NCBI GenBank assembly: GCA_028564675.1
Contig: JAOVVO010000298.1
Span: forward strand, 1 to 64,000
Direction of reading: 5' to 3'
Origin: Onchocerca lupi
Taxonomy: Eukaryota; Nematoda; Chromadorea; Rhabditida; Onchocercidae
Length of the DNA: 64,000 bases
The position numbers and the translations under genes are program-made. Below are positions 10,750 through 25,700 of the stretch, piece by piece; the stretch's first letter is position 1, and each line of letters begins with the position of its first letter. The notes beneath the pieces are model-generated. The model saw only the letters and a program-made list of their open reading frames with translations. It did not search any database and was not told the origin of the DNA.

Positions 10750-13700
10750 TGTTATCGGTGCACCATTTGCATTTGATGCTGACCAAAGAATTGATTGTTA
10801 TTTGGCGAAGTAAGGTATGGAGTATGGTTGAAATAGCCATCCCGCTGATCATCTCCGTGCCTCTTATTGCTCTTGTCCTCCAGGTTATTCGTCTTCGCGG
10901 CTTCTTTTAATTTTCATGAAAAATGACTCAAAAAAATTCTTGAAATAATAATGATAAAAAAATTATTTGAGATTTAGAGATTTCCTGGAGCAGAGACCAG
11001 AATGATACATATGCATTGGTTCATGTGATTTATGTGGAAATTTTATATAAAGATAACCGGAAAAAGATTTACTAATGAATAGAACTGTTCTAGAACTCGT
11101 CGTCTATTAAACATGAAGCACAATTCTGGGAACCATTTCAAGTGACTGGAGACTGGAGAGATATAGATCGACGTCTCGGCAATATGCAATCAATTTATAG
11201 TTATTGTGGAATACTCAGTCGAAGAAATTTAGGACTTGTATTTCCGTAAGTTCGATGCATTCTTTTTTCACTTTTGATATTTCAAGATTTCTATTTTATT
11301 TTTTATATTTGTAATTTTTGCTTCAATTTCTTTGCATCCATATTAAAGGTCGTAGCTGCTACTTATCTTCATAAAATGTGAATGTATATATTTCAGAAAT
11401 AATATGGATGAAAAAGAGATTTCGTGGACAGCTCGCGAAATAGAATTTCGTTATTTGATGAATAATTCAACTTTGCATTCACACTTTTTCGAGTTGAATG
11501 TGAAAATATTCCCAACTGAAGCAGCTATGATGGAGGAGCTGTTGGAGGATTATCATCGTTCTTTTATATGTACTAAATATATTGGTATGTTTTTTAATTG
11601 CAATGCTAAAATTATATACTTATTGAACAAATTTCTTTGTGACAGTTAACTATTTTTAATTGCGAGGAAAAATTATTGATAATGCGAAAACTCATCGTAA
11701 TATCTCATTTCAAAACGACGATTGGTCATTTAATACTAGAATTAAGAGTATGATAATATCTACTGCTGAAAATGAATTGTTGCAATGAATAAAATAGTTG
11801 GTTCTAAAAATTCAAGAAATAAACGTTTGCTGACTCCATATTGAGATTACTGACGGAGTCATAATTGTGGCTATTCACGGTAGTTGTCAATACTCTTATA
11901 AAAGCTTCTTTAGTAAGTGGAAAGCCGACCTTTCATAGCCATAACTTTTGAACAGCGTCGTTGTTGAATTGTGAGGTGTATGTCTTGGAACCATCTGGTG
12001 TAAAAGAAATTTGTGGGAATTGTGAATAATAATATTCGCATCATGTCTTTAATTTCTAAATGTTCAATAGTTACTTTTTATATTAGTTGTTTAATTCTAT
12101 TTGCCATATAAAATGAGAAAATTTTTCCTAGCATCAATATTCAGCTCGTCGATGATAGAAGGTAAGAACAACAGAAAATTTTTGTGTTCTAATTTATTCG
12201 GTTTTTAAATAGGAACACGTTTTAACTGATTGAGGAATCAAATACTAGTATAATCACATAAACAAAAAAGAATATCACTGTATGTGAGAACTTTTGTAAA
12301 TAAATTTACGGCATTTCTCGTCACAAAATGTTTTTAGTGAGTAATAATCGCGATGTAGCTTATATTCCTAATAACTTTTTTATTACTAGCCTTATATTTC
12401 GTTAATTATACAAATAAAGATCTCATCAATTCTTTCTTCTAATTTATTTCTTTTAATTATGTAAAGTGGTATTGTTCAATCTAGTATTTTCCTCTCCATG
12501 TTTCAACTAGTTCAGATAGATCTGAATTAATGTCCGATTCTTTCACACCCAGGTTATTCAACGCTTGCTACAGAATAGATATTTCATCAACAAGGAGCAA
12601 GCTTATTTTTGCTTTCAACAGATGCATATTTAGTAATATGTACGCTCTTGGAATAAAAAGATAGTTGCTGTAAATGAAAACAAAAAGCAAGAAAGAGAAT
12701 TAAAGATTAAGTTAAAGAAGATGGTAAAGATAAACAAAGACTTGATAAACCTGCAGAGTAGTATGTACACATATAAGATATTAAGTGGTTCAGAGAGTTG
12801 TACTTCCATTTGTAATGATATCTTAATATGACTGACATTGTCGCATTGAATTGGTTTCATTTTCGAGTATTTGATGAAATATCTATAAATGCTTCTTAGC
12901 ACATTTTAAAATTGATAAATATTTACAGCTGGTATTATATTCGATGAATATAATAGTAGCACATCACGCCTTTCGTATACTATACGAATACGTCAGACAG
13001 AAGATCCACAAACACAATGGTATATTGGTGATGATATTTGGGAGAGTGGAGGACCATATGAAATTTTAGATGATCATTTTCTAATAAATATGGTACCCAA
13101 TTATTGGTCTCTTGGTATCCTGTCACTACAATATGCGATCGACACTGTGTTTCTTAAAGTAATTGTTCTCTTTTTATTCACGACATTAAATATAAACAAC
13201 TTTTGAATTATAACTGAATATTTCTTATATATTTGTTTGTCTTTATTTACAATTTTATTAGTGCAATTTTTTTAAGAAAACAATCAGTGATTCAATTGGA
13301 TTCAGTATTTCTCAAAGTAGTTTTAAGAAAATGTTAAAAATATGCGAAATAGTGTCTTAAAATTTTTCTTCATGTCTTTTTTACAGAAATCTCTAATTTG
13401 GATTTATAATGCTGATTATGTTTTTCTGTAGGATCGTAAAAGTAACATATTCTCACAATGCTTATGAGCTGCTCACAAATCTATATTTTATTTTTCAATT
13501 AAGCTCTAATTTCACAGGGCATTGATGATAAAAAAAACAACGATAGCAAGTTTCAACTTAGTTTGGAACGTATTCCTGAACCACCGTATTTTGAAAAGTC
13601 AGTCGTCAAGTTCCTTTCCTTCTTGATAATTTTCTGGCAGTTATTTACTTTGCCATGTATCCTGCATACCGTTGCAAATATTGTTTCTGAGAAACACAGT

Positions 13701-16700
13701 GGCATAAAGGTTACAAATTTTTATCATTGTTTTTAATTTAAACTTTTTAAAAATTTTTCAGAAAAATCTTTTTCAGATGTACCGAATTAGTTTGAGAATT
13801 GCTAAACACAGTTCTCGTAATTAGAAGATAGAGAATTGAAACTTTTTTTCCGTTGATTTCCTTTCTTTTTTTTTTTTTTTTTGATTTTGACTTTTTCTAA
13901 GAAAATATTAGTGAAACTAATATTTGGGTGAAAAAAAGGTCAAGCCAAAAAATAAAAGGAAAAAATATATATATAACCCAAATACAGGGACCGATGAAAA
14001 ATTATTTCTGTTGTCACTTCTATATACATCTACTTAGAACCAAGCTGAGAGCTTCAATAAGTTAACTTAGAATATTCAGCAATTGAATATATGGTGAAAT
14101 ATTTGGGTTTTTACAGATATAGGTCATTTATGAACTATTTCTACCATATATAATTCATATATGGTAGAAATAGTTCATAATTATTCGTATATCTGCTAAA
14201 ACTTTCATTATTAAGTAATCGAATGGGATTCACTGATTCCAAATTTTTCTTTTCAGGCGTTTTTAACAATGATGGGCATGCGGTCATCTACGTTTCATAT
14301 TGCACATGCGATAATTGGTTTCATCAAAATTGCAATAGTCTTACTATCGTGTACAGTCATATTATTGCCACAGATTCAAGTCAGAGCTTGTTTTCTGTTT
14401 CAATGTTTTCAAGTTTTATTTTCAGAAACCAATCTCACATGTTTAGTGTAATTGCAATTAAATATGACTGGATTACATGTGATCGTTCTAGCTTGATTTG
14501 TTGGTAATTATTATGTTATCTAAATGCAGTCTCATTTTATGGCACAAATTTAACACTACCAATAATCTTAATTATCAAAGCTTAGTTTTTATAATAGAAA
14601 ATCTAAGAAATTGTTTCCAACAAAATGTTTGGAATTTGTTATATATTTAGACAATATCTTCGTGGTTATTTTTTGCCACTAACTTTATTTATGGTGCCGG
14701 TGCTGCTAGTTTTGCCCTTTTAATGTCTTGTATTTTCCACACACCTGATGCTGCGACGAAAGGAACTATTTTCATTTGGCTGGTAACTATTGGTGGGTTG
14801 CAGTTGCGTATTCTTGTATTTTTTTCATAGTTTTAATCTTCAAAGGGGATGATTGCGAACTATTTTGCAATGCCAACGTTATTTGTAAGTCTGTTTTACC
14901 GTTTTTATTCTCAAATTTTTGCAGTCTTGACAAGATTGCAAGTGACAGATGGATCAGTTCTTTTGAATATTATACTTTCATTGAATTTAAACTATGCTTT
15001 CATTTGTGCTCACCGCGCCATGCAGGATTATATGAATCGAGGTAATTGCTTATTTTTGGATTCCTACAAAATTCCTACGAACTTGAGTCTTTTATATGTA
15101 TAAATTGACATGGCCAAATATTATTGAAGCATTGCTACAATGAAGTTTGAGAGTAAATAGTTTTTATAAATGAAGAGTGGTTAAACCAAGATGGATATAA
15201 CAGCTCAATTCCAAAAATTTCTTGGATTTCTTTGTTCGATACTTAAAAGCGCCATTATTGATGCAGCAAAAAATTCAAGTTCTATAATATACTACTCTAA
15301 TTAGCCAATTAATGTAATCCTGTGTTATTTTGCGAAATATTTGATCATTCTCACTTTATTATCATTCCTTTGAACTGTCTATTAAATTTTATTAGGATTT
15401 ATTAAATGCTCTTTGTTCTTTGTTTTTTTTCTTTTTTTTTTTTTTTCACTTTTTATCTCCTCGCTCAAATTTTTTCTGAAAGTAGAATTGCAGGCGTTTT
15501 GGAACTTAGTGTTTCATTTCTTATTTTTATTTTTTCTTAATATTTGACATAAATAACAGCTCTTTTTGTTATATTTTCTTGATTGCAATGCCGCATCATG
15601 CCCTGAAAGATTCTTAGAAGCAGGAAAATCCTTTTCGTATAAACAGTTCTTTTTAAGATGAATACTTGGGCATCTATAATATGTTTGAGAATACGATATA
15701 CATATATTCATTCGGAACAGCACTAATAATGATGACATTTGATATTTTATGGATGTCACTTTTTGCGATTTACTTGGATAATGTCTACCCATCTGGTGAT
15801 TTACCACGAAAACAATGGTTTTTCTTTTTGCATGTAGGTTTAAAGCAATAATGTTAAATCTTTGGTTTAATTATAAATACAGTTTATGGCTTTACAAACA
15901 TATTTTGAGAGGGCGAATCCTGTTTCTATCATCATATTACCGCATTCCAGATTTTTTTTTTTTTTTTTTTTTGCTGGAAAAAAATAATCTTTTAAATATA
16001 AGCGCTTTTTGGTCACAATTATTAATAATATCGGAAAGATTTAGAATCGTTAAAATAAATAGAAAATTTTACTGGATAATAGATGACCACAATCATTAGT
16101 GAACATATAAATAATATCAAATTACTTGGATCACAAGTGCTTTGCATTAAACAGAATTTTTTACCTAATGTTGCATATTTTCGGAAATATTGCATTAGTA
16201 GAAAAATAATTAAATTAAAAATAAATATTTATTGACCGTACAAATATGCTTTCATCGTTCTTTTCCTTTTTACAGCAGTCGAATAAGAAACATCAGCATT
16301 GCACTTTTGATGATTCTTCTGATGCTCAAAGTGACAACATTCAAAAATATGACGGGGATGATCAAGCAGACATCGATATACGACATTTGACAAAAACTTA
16401 CACTGTACAGCCAGCTGTTGATAGCATGTCTTTTCGAGCTTATCGAGGAGAGGTAATTTAATTTTTCTTGTAAATTTTGGAATCAATAAATGCTGTAATA
16501 GCGAAGAATAAAAACTGTCTTTTAAAAAAAGTCGAATATATAAAAATTTTATTACGAAATAAATTTGAGAAAAATTTGTCTCTATTTTCCTGTTCATTCC
16601 ATCCTTTAAGCTTTCAGAGAAGACGAATTTATGTCGTTCGCATGCTGTTAGGGAAACTAAAGGTCAGATGTATTACCTTAGTCAGTAGTTACAATGCGTC

Positions 16701-19700
16701 CATTCATAATAATTTTTTTCCTGATGCTTTGCAAGTAGCAACTTTTTTTGCTGCCTATTTAATGTATCTTAGAGCAACTCTTCATTTTTGTTTTGATGGA
16801 ATGAATCTAACAGCTAAACCTTTTATTTCTGCTTGTGCAAAATTCAATGTACCATGACATTATTTTTCCAGATAACTGTTCTTCTCGGACACAATGGTGC
16901 AGGAAAAAGTACAACATTCTCGTTGATAACAGGCCTTATTTCACCAACCTCTGGCTCTATTTACATTTGTGGCAGTAGAATGGAATCACATTCGATTGAT
17001 CACTGCCAACGACAGATCGGTTTCTGTCCACAGTACAATGCATTATTTAATTTGTTGACAGTACGCGAACATTTGGAAATGTTCCGGAAACTTAGCGGCA
17101 ACACAGTTGATTGTGTAATGGAACTGATGACGGATATGCAATTGGACAACGTAGCTGACATAGTATACCTCTTATATCCTTCATATTAATTATATTTCTG
17201 TAACATATTAAGCATTTCAAGGAACTAGGAAATAAGATTTTTTCGAACTATAGAAGGTGGATGACGATACGATATAAACAGTTCAAGTAATAAAGTGGGA
17301 TGAATTTTAATGTTCCGTCTAGTCTGAAATATCAGCAATGTTAAAACTGATAGAGCGAAACTGTATTTCAAAATTGTTACTAAATATCGTTGAGATTGTT
17401 GAAAACCTAAGCGGTGGGATGAAAAGAAAATTGTGTGTCGGAATATCTTTGGTTGGTGGACGTCGTATTATATTGTTAGATGAACCCACAGCTGGTATGG
17501 ATCCAGCTTCCAGACAGGCTGTTGTCGAACTACTTCAGCGTTGTAAACGTGAAAGGTAATTTTACATAATTTCGAAATTTATTTCATTTGTTCTAGTTTC
17601 TATGCGCTGAGTTTTACTTAAGCAACATCACTTATGATTCTGGAGCTAGATGTTGTCTATGTGCATGAAATGCAACAATTTATGCCCTTTTCTTGCCATT
17701 TGATAATTGCATTTGAACATTAGCCATTCAAACATAAGCACACTTGATTTTAGCTTATTGTATGTATATGATTTAGAACAATTCTTTTAACAACCCATTG
17801 TATGGATGAAGCTGATTTACTTGGTGATCGTATAGCAATTATGGTAAGAGGTCGGTTATTCTGTGCCGGTACATCGGAATTCTTGAAAAATCGTTTTGGA
17901 ACAGGCTATTTATTATCAATTGATTTGATGGTGAGTTGGAATTGTAATAATGAATTTTCGATGATTCTATATTTTGCTTAAAACTTTCAATCTAAGTGAT
18001 TTCAAATGAAAAATCAAATTTAAATTAGAAGTTTTATCTTGTCTTTGTTTCTTATGTAACCAAGTTTTTCGCGTAACTTGATTTTTAGTTTCTAATAGCA
18101 GTGCCGTTTTGGTAGTGAGAAAGATTCAAAAATGAATATTTTCGCCGCATTATTAATATTACAATTGGTCGAATTATAACCAGAAAGAGGGGAATCATGT
18201 TGACTGTCAAATAAACAAACAGTCCACTTCAATCTGGGATATCTCTTGAATTTTATTTTATACTCAACTTTTTTTTATTGTTTATTTTCTTTGCAGCCTC
18301 GACAAAGTTCTCATCATTCTTTAATACAGAAAGAACAGCTGTTATCAATTATTCGAAAACATATTCCAGAAACTAAGAAGCAATCAGTAACGCCTCAACA
18401 GATAACCGTTTTGTTGCCTACCGAGAGTAAGAAGAGGTTTTTTTTTTATATATATCTCATCTTGCATCCACATTTTTTCCGCTCGTTATTTTACTATTTT
18501 ATTTTTCAAGTTTTTAGGTCATTTGAAAAGAGATTTTAATAACATTTTTTTCTCAGTTTTTTTTTTCTGATTATTCTTATGTTTTTTGATTGGCATTTCA
18601 GCTTTCCTAATCTCTTTATTGATTTGGAGCAAAACGCTGAAAAGTACGATATCAATTCATTTGGCTTATCACTAAATACATTGGAACAAGTTTTCCTGAA
18701 GTAATTTTTTCTTCGTATATTAGTAACTGATTAAATTTGAATTAGTTATTTTACAATAAATTTTGCATTGATTATACCATTAAATCACTTTCATAGACAG
18801 TATCGACTATTGTTTGTTTCAAACTAATCTGACAAAAAATTATGAAACTTGTTGAATTCGTTATGTTAGGTATATTTTATATTTCAGTGAATTGGTGAAC
18901 GTTATAGGATGTTGGGAAATTATGATTATTGTAAGAATAACTGAAAATCGAAACTTACAAATTTAATTAGAACTATTACAATCATTAATGCTACAAAATT
19001 CATTATACTATTTTATATGCGATTGATTTTAGGGTCGGAGAACTTGAGGGTGCTGATTCGACAGCTCCCATTGACATTGAAAATATGGCGGAACAACAAG
19101 CTTCAATTCTTTGTAGTAATTCATGTTAGTATCTCTTTTTAATACAATTTGGATGTTTTAGAAAATTTGGCTTATCTATCCATAGAAATAAAAATATAAG
19201 TGCTACCTGTTACTTCTCAATGATCTCCGCAAGTTCTCCACCGATTCTTATCAAATTTCGACACAACTTTGCATCCGAATAGGCGCGTGCTCTTATATAA
19301 ACATACTTTTTCCACATGTCACATGCGCGACAACTAAAATTAAGTGAAGGTACGGAATTTATTGACTCTGCTTTCCTTCTCATTCTCCTTCTTTCTCCCA
19401 TCTCTTTCTCTCTGTTGCTATGCTTATTACATTACTTGGATTTATCCAAGGAATGAAAGAAAAAAATGATAAAAAGAATTAAAATGCTTTCAGATATGGC
19501 ATATAAATATGAAAAATTTTTCATTTGTAACGAATCTGAAAAAAATTTCAAATACCTGTTAAAATTTGAATTTGAAATTCTTTTTCTTTAATTAAAATTA
19601 GCTTAATTTGTTTCAAAAAAGCATCAATTTAATCTAAAGAAATTTTGTTACGTTAGTTCTAAATATTTCTTAGGATCGATCTTTTACTCAGTTAATCTTC

Positions 19701-22700
19701 TCCGCCTTAATTTTAGTTTAACTTAATTTGATGTAAATTTAATGCTAAAATATTAACTCATAACTTTCTTCATTTTCCCAAAGATTAAATATTCAAATCC
19801 ATCAGAATGGTGGCTTATAAATTAATATAATTGATACTAATTTTTTCTTTTTTAAATTTTATCTATACACCTTTATTTGTTTATTTTTATCCAGCTATCT
19901 ATAACTTGTGCTTACAAATCAAAGTTAACAATCAATTGGGAATGCCATCACCGAATCAATATGCTGCTGCTTCGCTCGATGTAGAATTGCGTCGCGAACA
20001 AAATTACAACACGACTGATCTTTTGTCATATGTGCAATCAAATATTCCTAAATTAACGTTTGAGCAAAAAGACATTTACGATCAAGAAATGGAAACTGTC
20101 ACTAGGGGGGTTGGAGAAATCTTTTTCTTAGATGCGCCAGGAGGAACTGGTAAAACTTTCCTAATTAAATTGATTCTGGCATCAATTCGATCCCAAAATG
20201 GCATAGCCTTAGCTCTTGCATCGTCCGGAATAGCTGCAACATTGGTACCAGGTGGAAGAACTGCTTATTCCGCTTTGAAATTGGCATTGAGCATGCATTT
20301 AATTAAAACTCTCACATGCAGCATCTCCAAAATATCTGGCATGGGAAAAGTATTGCAAAATGCAAACTTATTATTTAGGATGATTGTACAATGGCGCGCA
20401 AAAAATCAGTCGAGGCTCTTGATCAATCATTGCAAAATTTTCATGGAAATATCAGACCATTTGGGAACGCATAAATATTGCTTGCAGGAGATTTCAGGCG
20501 AACGTTATCTGTAATTCCTCGATCGACGCTAGTGGAAAAAATAAATGATTGCCTGAAATACTCCCCTTTGCAATTGAAAATTGGTATGCCAATTATCATG
20601 TTCCGAAATATCAACCAGCCAAAACTTTGCAAGGCACGCAGTTTATTGTAAAAAAAATTAATGAGCAATATCATAGTAGCAACAATCTTGACAGGACCTT
20701 TCGAAAGTGAGGATGTCTTCATTCTTCGCATTCCTATGATTTCAATGGATATGCCATTTCAGCCAAAGAGATTGCAATTCCCAATACGATTGGCGGTGTT
20801 TGCATTCACCATCAACAGTGCTCAGGTCAATCTTTGGAATTGTGCGGCTTAGATTTAAAGACGGATTGCTTCTCACATGGACAGTTATATGTTGCTTGTT
20901 CTAGAGTCGACAAACCAGACAATCTCCATATCTACGCAGACAATGGAACAACAAAAAATATTTTATACCTACAAGTATTGTGAAATTAAACATATTAGAT
21001 GCGGCGAAAACTGAAAGATATCAAATAACGCCATGACAATAATTGTAAAACAAGAAAGACTAAAAGTCAAGCGGCGCGGCATAGTTTGAAAGGGAAGATA
21101 AACATGTTTACCACCAAAACGTTTCAATTCAGAGATAAATGACAAAGATCGACGCAGCAACAGCAACAGTTCGGAATCCCAAGGATTCAGTTCTACAGTT
21201 CAAAACGACACAACAGTAACAATAACCGGACAATTCATTGAATAGTATTCTTCTCTTTTATCGACAAGGGAAAGAATAATCCAGTGATTAATTTGCCTGG
21301 ATGTTCTCTGATAATTGTTTGTTATGAAAAGACACTCTTCACCAATCAATAAAGCATTTCTCAACAGCATTCATCTCTGTAACACAAGACACAAAAAACC
21401 TCTTCACACTTATTGATGACCCAGCCTAATCACAATAGCAAGAATCAGTCTCCAATCCAATCAAACTATTAATCAAATTACAAAGTATCAGTTTTTTTTC
21501 CAACACTAGGAACATGCGCTTTCTCTTTTCTTTACTTTTCCAAACTAAGCTACAGCAACGCGTGTATAAAAACATGCGTGTATTTGAATACAAAGTGGTG
21601 TCAAAATTTTAAAGCAATAGGTAAGAACTTTTCGATATATAAGATTTTGAATTAACATAGATAAGGTGCGTGTTTAAGAACTTTCGGAGATTTAAGATTT
21701 TGAACGAACGAACATTGACATTTTAATTTATATAGAATAGCTGGATTACAGGCATTTTTATGTCCCACATAGACCGTACTTACCAGTAATGGATTGGCCA
21801 TGGGGAGCATGGCCGTGTCCAGCTAGTTTGCAAATATAGATATGTATTTATATTTTTATATAGTGTAATGCGTACTTTAGCTGAGACCTTATCGAAGTTT
21901 GATAATGCAACAATATGAATGTATGAGGAGTAGAATGTCCAGACAAATTTCGCTGTAGAAAGAGAATATTGAGGCGAAAATATTGAAGCGAAAATAACAA
22001 CTACATAAGAGATAAAGATCTCTTTACAAGAACAATACTGTATAAATTTTAGATTTTATTGATTAAAGGACATTTGCTATTGCTTTTTTGAAACAGTCTT
22101 TAAAAGAACATAACGGAATTTAGAGAAGAAAAATTGGAGAAATTAAACCATTAAAAAAAGTTTTGGTAAAAGTGAATTTTAAATTACGTTTTGCTTATTT
22201 ATTTCCAGTTATCCGCACAGGATTGTTGCTGTGGATTGGACAGGTTATTGCACTACTTAGAAAACGTTTTATATGCTATAGGAAACAGTGGCCCCGACTT
22301 ATTTGGCAGATCGTCTTTCCTGTAATTGTGCTCCTAGTTGTTGTTTTTTATATGAAAAATTTGTCAACTCGAGATGAAAAAAGACATGGTATATTTATGC
22401 TTTTACGCATGTTTATAAAATTCTTAAATGAAATTAGATTGCTTTGGAAGTTTACTATGAATATGTGAATGTAGGAGTTAGAAAATACCAGCAATTTTAA
22501 TGATTTTTGAAGTTTTAATTTGCAGAAATTTCGCTGAATGCAGGGCGTATAAATCCTTCTGTTGTGCTCTTACAACTGGAAAATCCTGAAACGCTATTCG
22601 GCCATAATGTTCTGCAGATAGTACGAAACATAACCGGTTATTCATATAAGCTAGTGCCACCGTCCGAAAGCATGGAACTCAGTCTTGCTAAATTGCCAAA

Positions 22701-25700
22701 AGTAAATGTTCATGCTGTGTAAAGGGGAAGATTCGGATTTTAACATAAGAGTTAAATTTGTAAAGACATATTAAAGGCGGTTATTTAACCGTAGTACTTC
22801 ATGGTTTATCCTATCGTTAATTCAAGCCAACACTAAACATCCCGGAACTTATTTTTCAATGAAAACTCATGATATTTTTTCATACATCTAAGAATCTTGG
22901 CTCATTGATCACATTGGATTTCTTTATATCATAATTAAAATATTTTAATGCACTACAATAAGGTTCAAACACTTGAATGTTCAGATACCACCACCTGTTA
23001 GCATAGCTGTCATGTACAACACGAAAAACAGTTGCATTGCTACTACAGCATTTTTCAATGCTAAAGCTAGATATGGACCAGTAATTGCAACAACGTTAAT
23101 AAGCAACGCAAGATTGGGACAGTCTGCAGGCAATCAAATTTCACTTTATTTGTCAAAATTTTATAGAATTTTAATTAAATTTAGAACTTTCTTCTGGATA
23201 TTGCTATGCACATTTGTTTTCATGATACTTTAAATCCTTCAGATTGCCGTTTATTTTGGCGGCTTTTTTATGAGTGTCTGTTAATTTATATATACACAAA
23301 AATAATAATTTCAGCATAATTTTGGACTGTCATCTATCTGGTCTTATAACTCTTATATGATTTATAGCATTACAAAATAGTATTCGATATTGTATGTAGC
23401 AGATTCATTTTTAGATTCCATTAAAGTTTCCTTTCTTCCATACGGTAACGTAAGCGATGTCAGTCCTTTGGTCTCATTAAATTCCCATATGTTTTTGATA
23501 GCACCCGTTTTGATTATCATTTTTGCTTTCGTATCTTCTGGCTTTGTAGCCTATATTGTCGACGATCTCAGTACGAATTTTCTTCATCAGGCAAGTTTTT
23601 CCTACAGTTTTAATCTGTGTATGCTTAAACTTTTAATTGGTTGATCCTATTTTTTTAGAAAAACTTTTTACAAAAATAAAGAGTAGAGATGATCACTTCT
23701 AAGAGGGTGATCAGGATTTAATTTGTCTACTCTACAAACCATTTATTGCCGTATGTGTGCTTGCTTTGCTTGCACAATCTTTTTAATTTGGATCGCATAG
23801 TCTTAATGTACCCAATCTCAATGGCTTTTCTCATGTTCTAAATTATCTTTTAAAGGATTGAGTTGAGAATTTAGATTGGGAACTGATACCTTATTTTCTA
23901 ATAGGCGTGAACAGAATCTTTTTCATTAGAAGATTTTTATTTTATAGAGTGCTAGAATATTTAAAACTACTTGAAAGTTGGAAAAAATGATTCGTGAAAA
24001 TTAGTCTCTTCAATGTTTTTATGAGCATGTTATAAAATACGACAAATAAACTACTCAAATTTTCCGATCATTTTTCAGCAACTTCGTACTCGATTAAGTA
24101 CATTTATTTACTGGTTATCTGTGATAATTTCTGATTTGATCCTCTATGCATTTGTCTGTGCCATTTTTATTGTTATTTTGAACGAATGGCTAAGTAATCT
24201 TAAATTTGAGTAAGTTTTTATATGAATTATATTTATTACAGAATCGAAAATAAGATTTACATTTTTGATATTTAATGGCCAGGTTATCGCAACATTACTT
24301 GGTTTTATGAAGCTATAAGTACGCATTGAATGTAGTTATTCCAGATTCTTTAATTATAGGTTGATTTGAGAGTTTGAGGGTAATTTGGAATTGCCACGAA
24401 TCGATCTATAAATATAACAGGATCTTTCCTACATAAATGCTTATAGGTTTTGATGTTCAACTTGTTTCGAACTACCCAGTAATTTTTCTTCTCATAATAT
24501 GTCCAAGTCGAATTGATATCGTAGTTATCCATTACTTGATGATTATCATGATTAATTATAGTATGTTATTGCTTTGGTTGATGTATTTATGGCCAACATT
24601 ACCATTCGTTTATTGCATAGCTTTCTTATTTAATCATCCAGCACGAGCTTATATTGTTTTGATCATCATAACACTGATTGTTGCTCTTTGTGCTAGCATC
24701 ATATCGTACATTATGATGTTCATAAAGCCGAAATTATTCCCATATCTACATGTAAGTAATTTTGCCTTAAAAATTTTTTCATTTTTGGAATTTGAAGTTC
24801 GCTTATTTTTTTTTTTTGTAAATTAAGATTCATATTCATGTTTACTTTACGGAGCGGAGGAGTGCGTTATAAAGGGATCAAATCTATCTATATATTTTTA
24901 AAAAATATTGAAAGACAAATTCTTTGATGTAGAGAAAAATAATTTAAGAAGTCTAAACTGAAATTTCTTTTCAATTTCTTAAATAACTTACATCTTATGC
25001 ATGTTAATTTTATTTTAAATATTTGATTCCCATGTTTTTAATATATAGAATAGATGATACGATCATTCTTCTGGGAACAGTATTCAAGTTAATGCATTTA
25101 GGCTGACTATTTACACAGAGTTAAGATAATTCAAAATAATTAAGATAATTCAAAATAATTCAAAATCATAGAGTTAAGATAATTCAAAATAAGATAATTC
25201 ATAATTCTTTTTGCTTTGTCGAAGAGATCAGAGTTATAAACTTGTTTCTTTGAATTTCAGACAGCATTTTTGTTTACGCTTCCAACATACAGCATGTCAT
25301 ACGGTTTGATTATGATTTTAGTTGCTGATGTCAACAAGGACACGAGTGGTCTGTATAGTTGGGAGGTGTTTTTCTTATCTTTTTCTTAGAAATTTGAATA
25401 CACTTGAAAGTATTCAATTACTTGCATCTTTTGAAAAATATGATGAAATTTTTCATAAAACTTGACATTTCTATATTTTTTGTGACCCTTTTTTAAATAC
25501 AGCGACATTATATGTTGCTGAAGATTGCTCTTAAAGATTGATTTTTAAATAATTTAATCATAAAATTTAATAGATGAACATATTTTTGAATATAGCAGAG
25601 ATGAAGTCTTAACTTACAGAACATTAAGTTTCTCATAAACATAAGTAGTACTTTCTTTCGGAAAGAAAACTAAATTTTGTATTGTTTTATTCTTAAAATG

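Noticed and set aside
16229..16597. 122-codon minus-strand open frame
   Set aside because: It is antisense to a confirmed ABC-transporter exon and its intron, and has no family similarity.
16477..16857. 126-codon plus-strand open frame inside the ABC transporter
   Set aside because: It lies wholly in the intron between exons 16276-16452 and 16872-17162, which join in frame across the nucleotide-binding domain. It has no recognisable motif.
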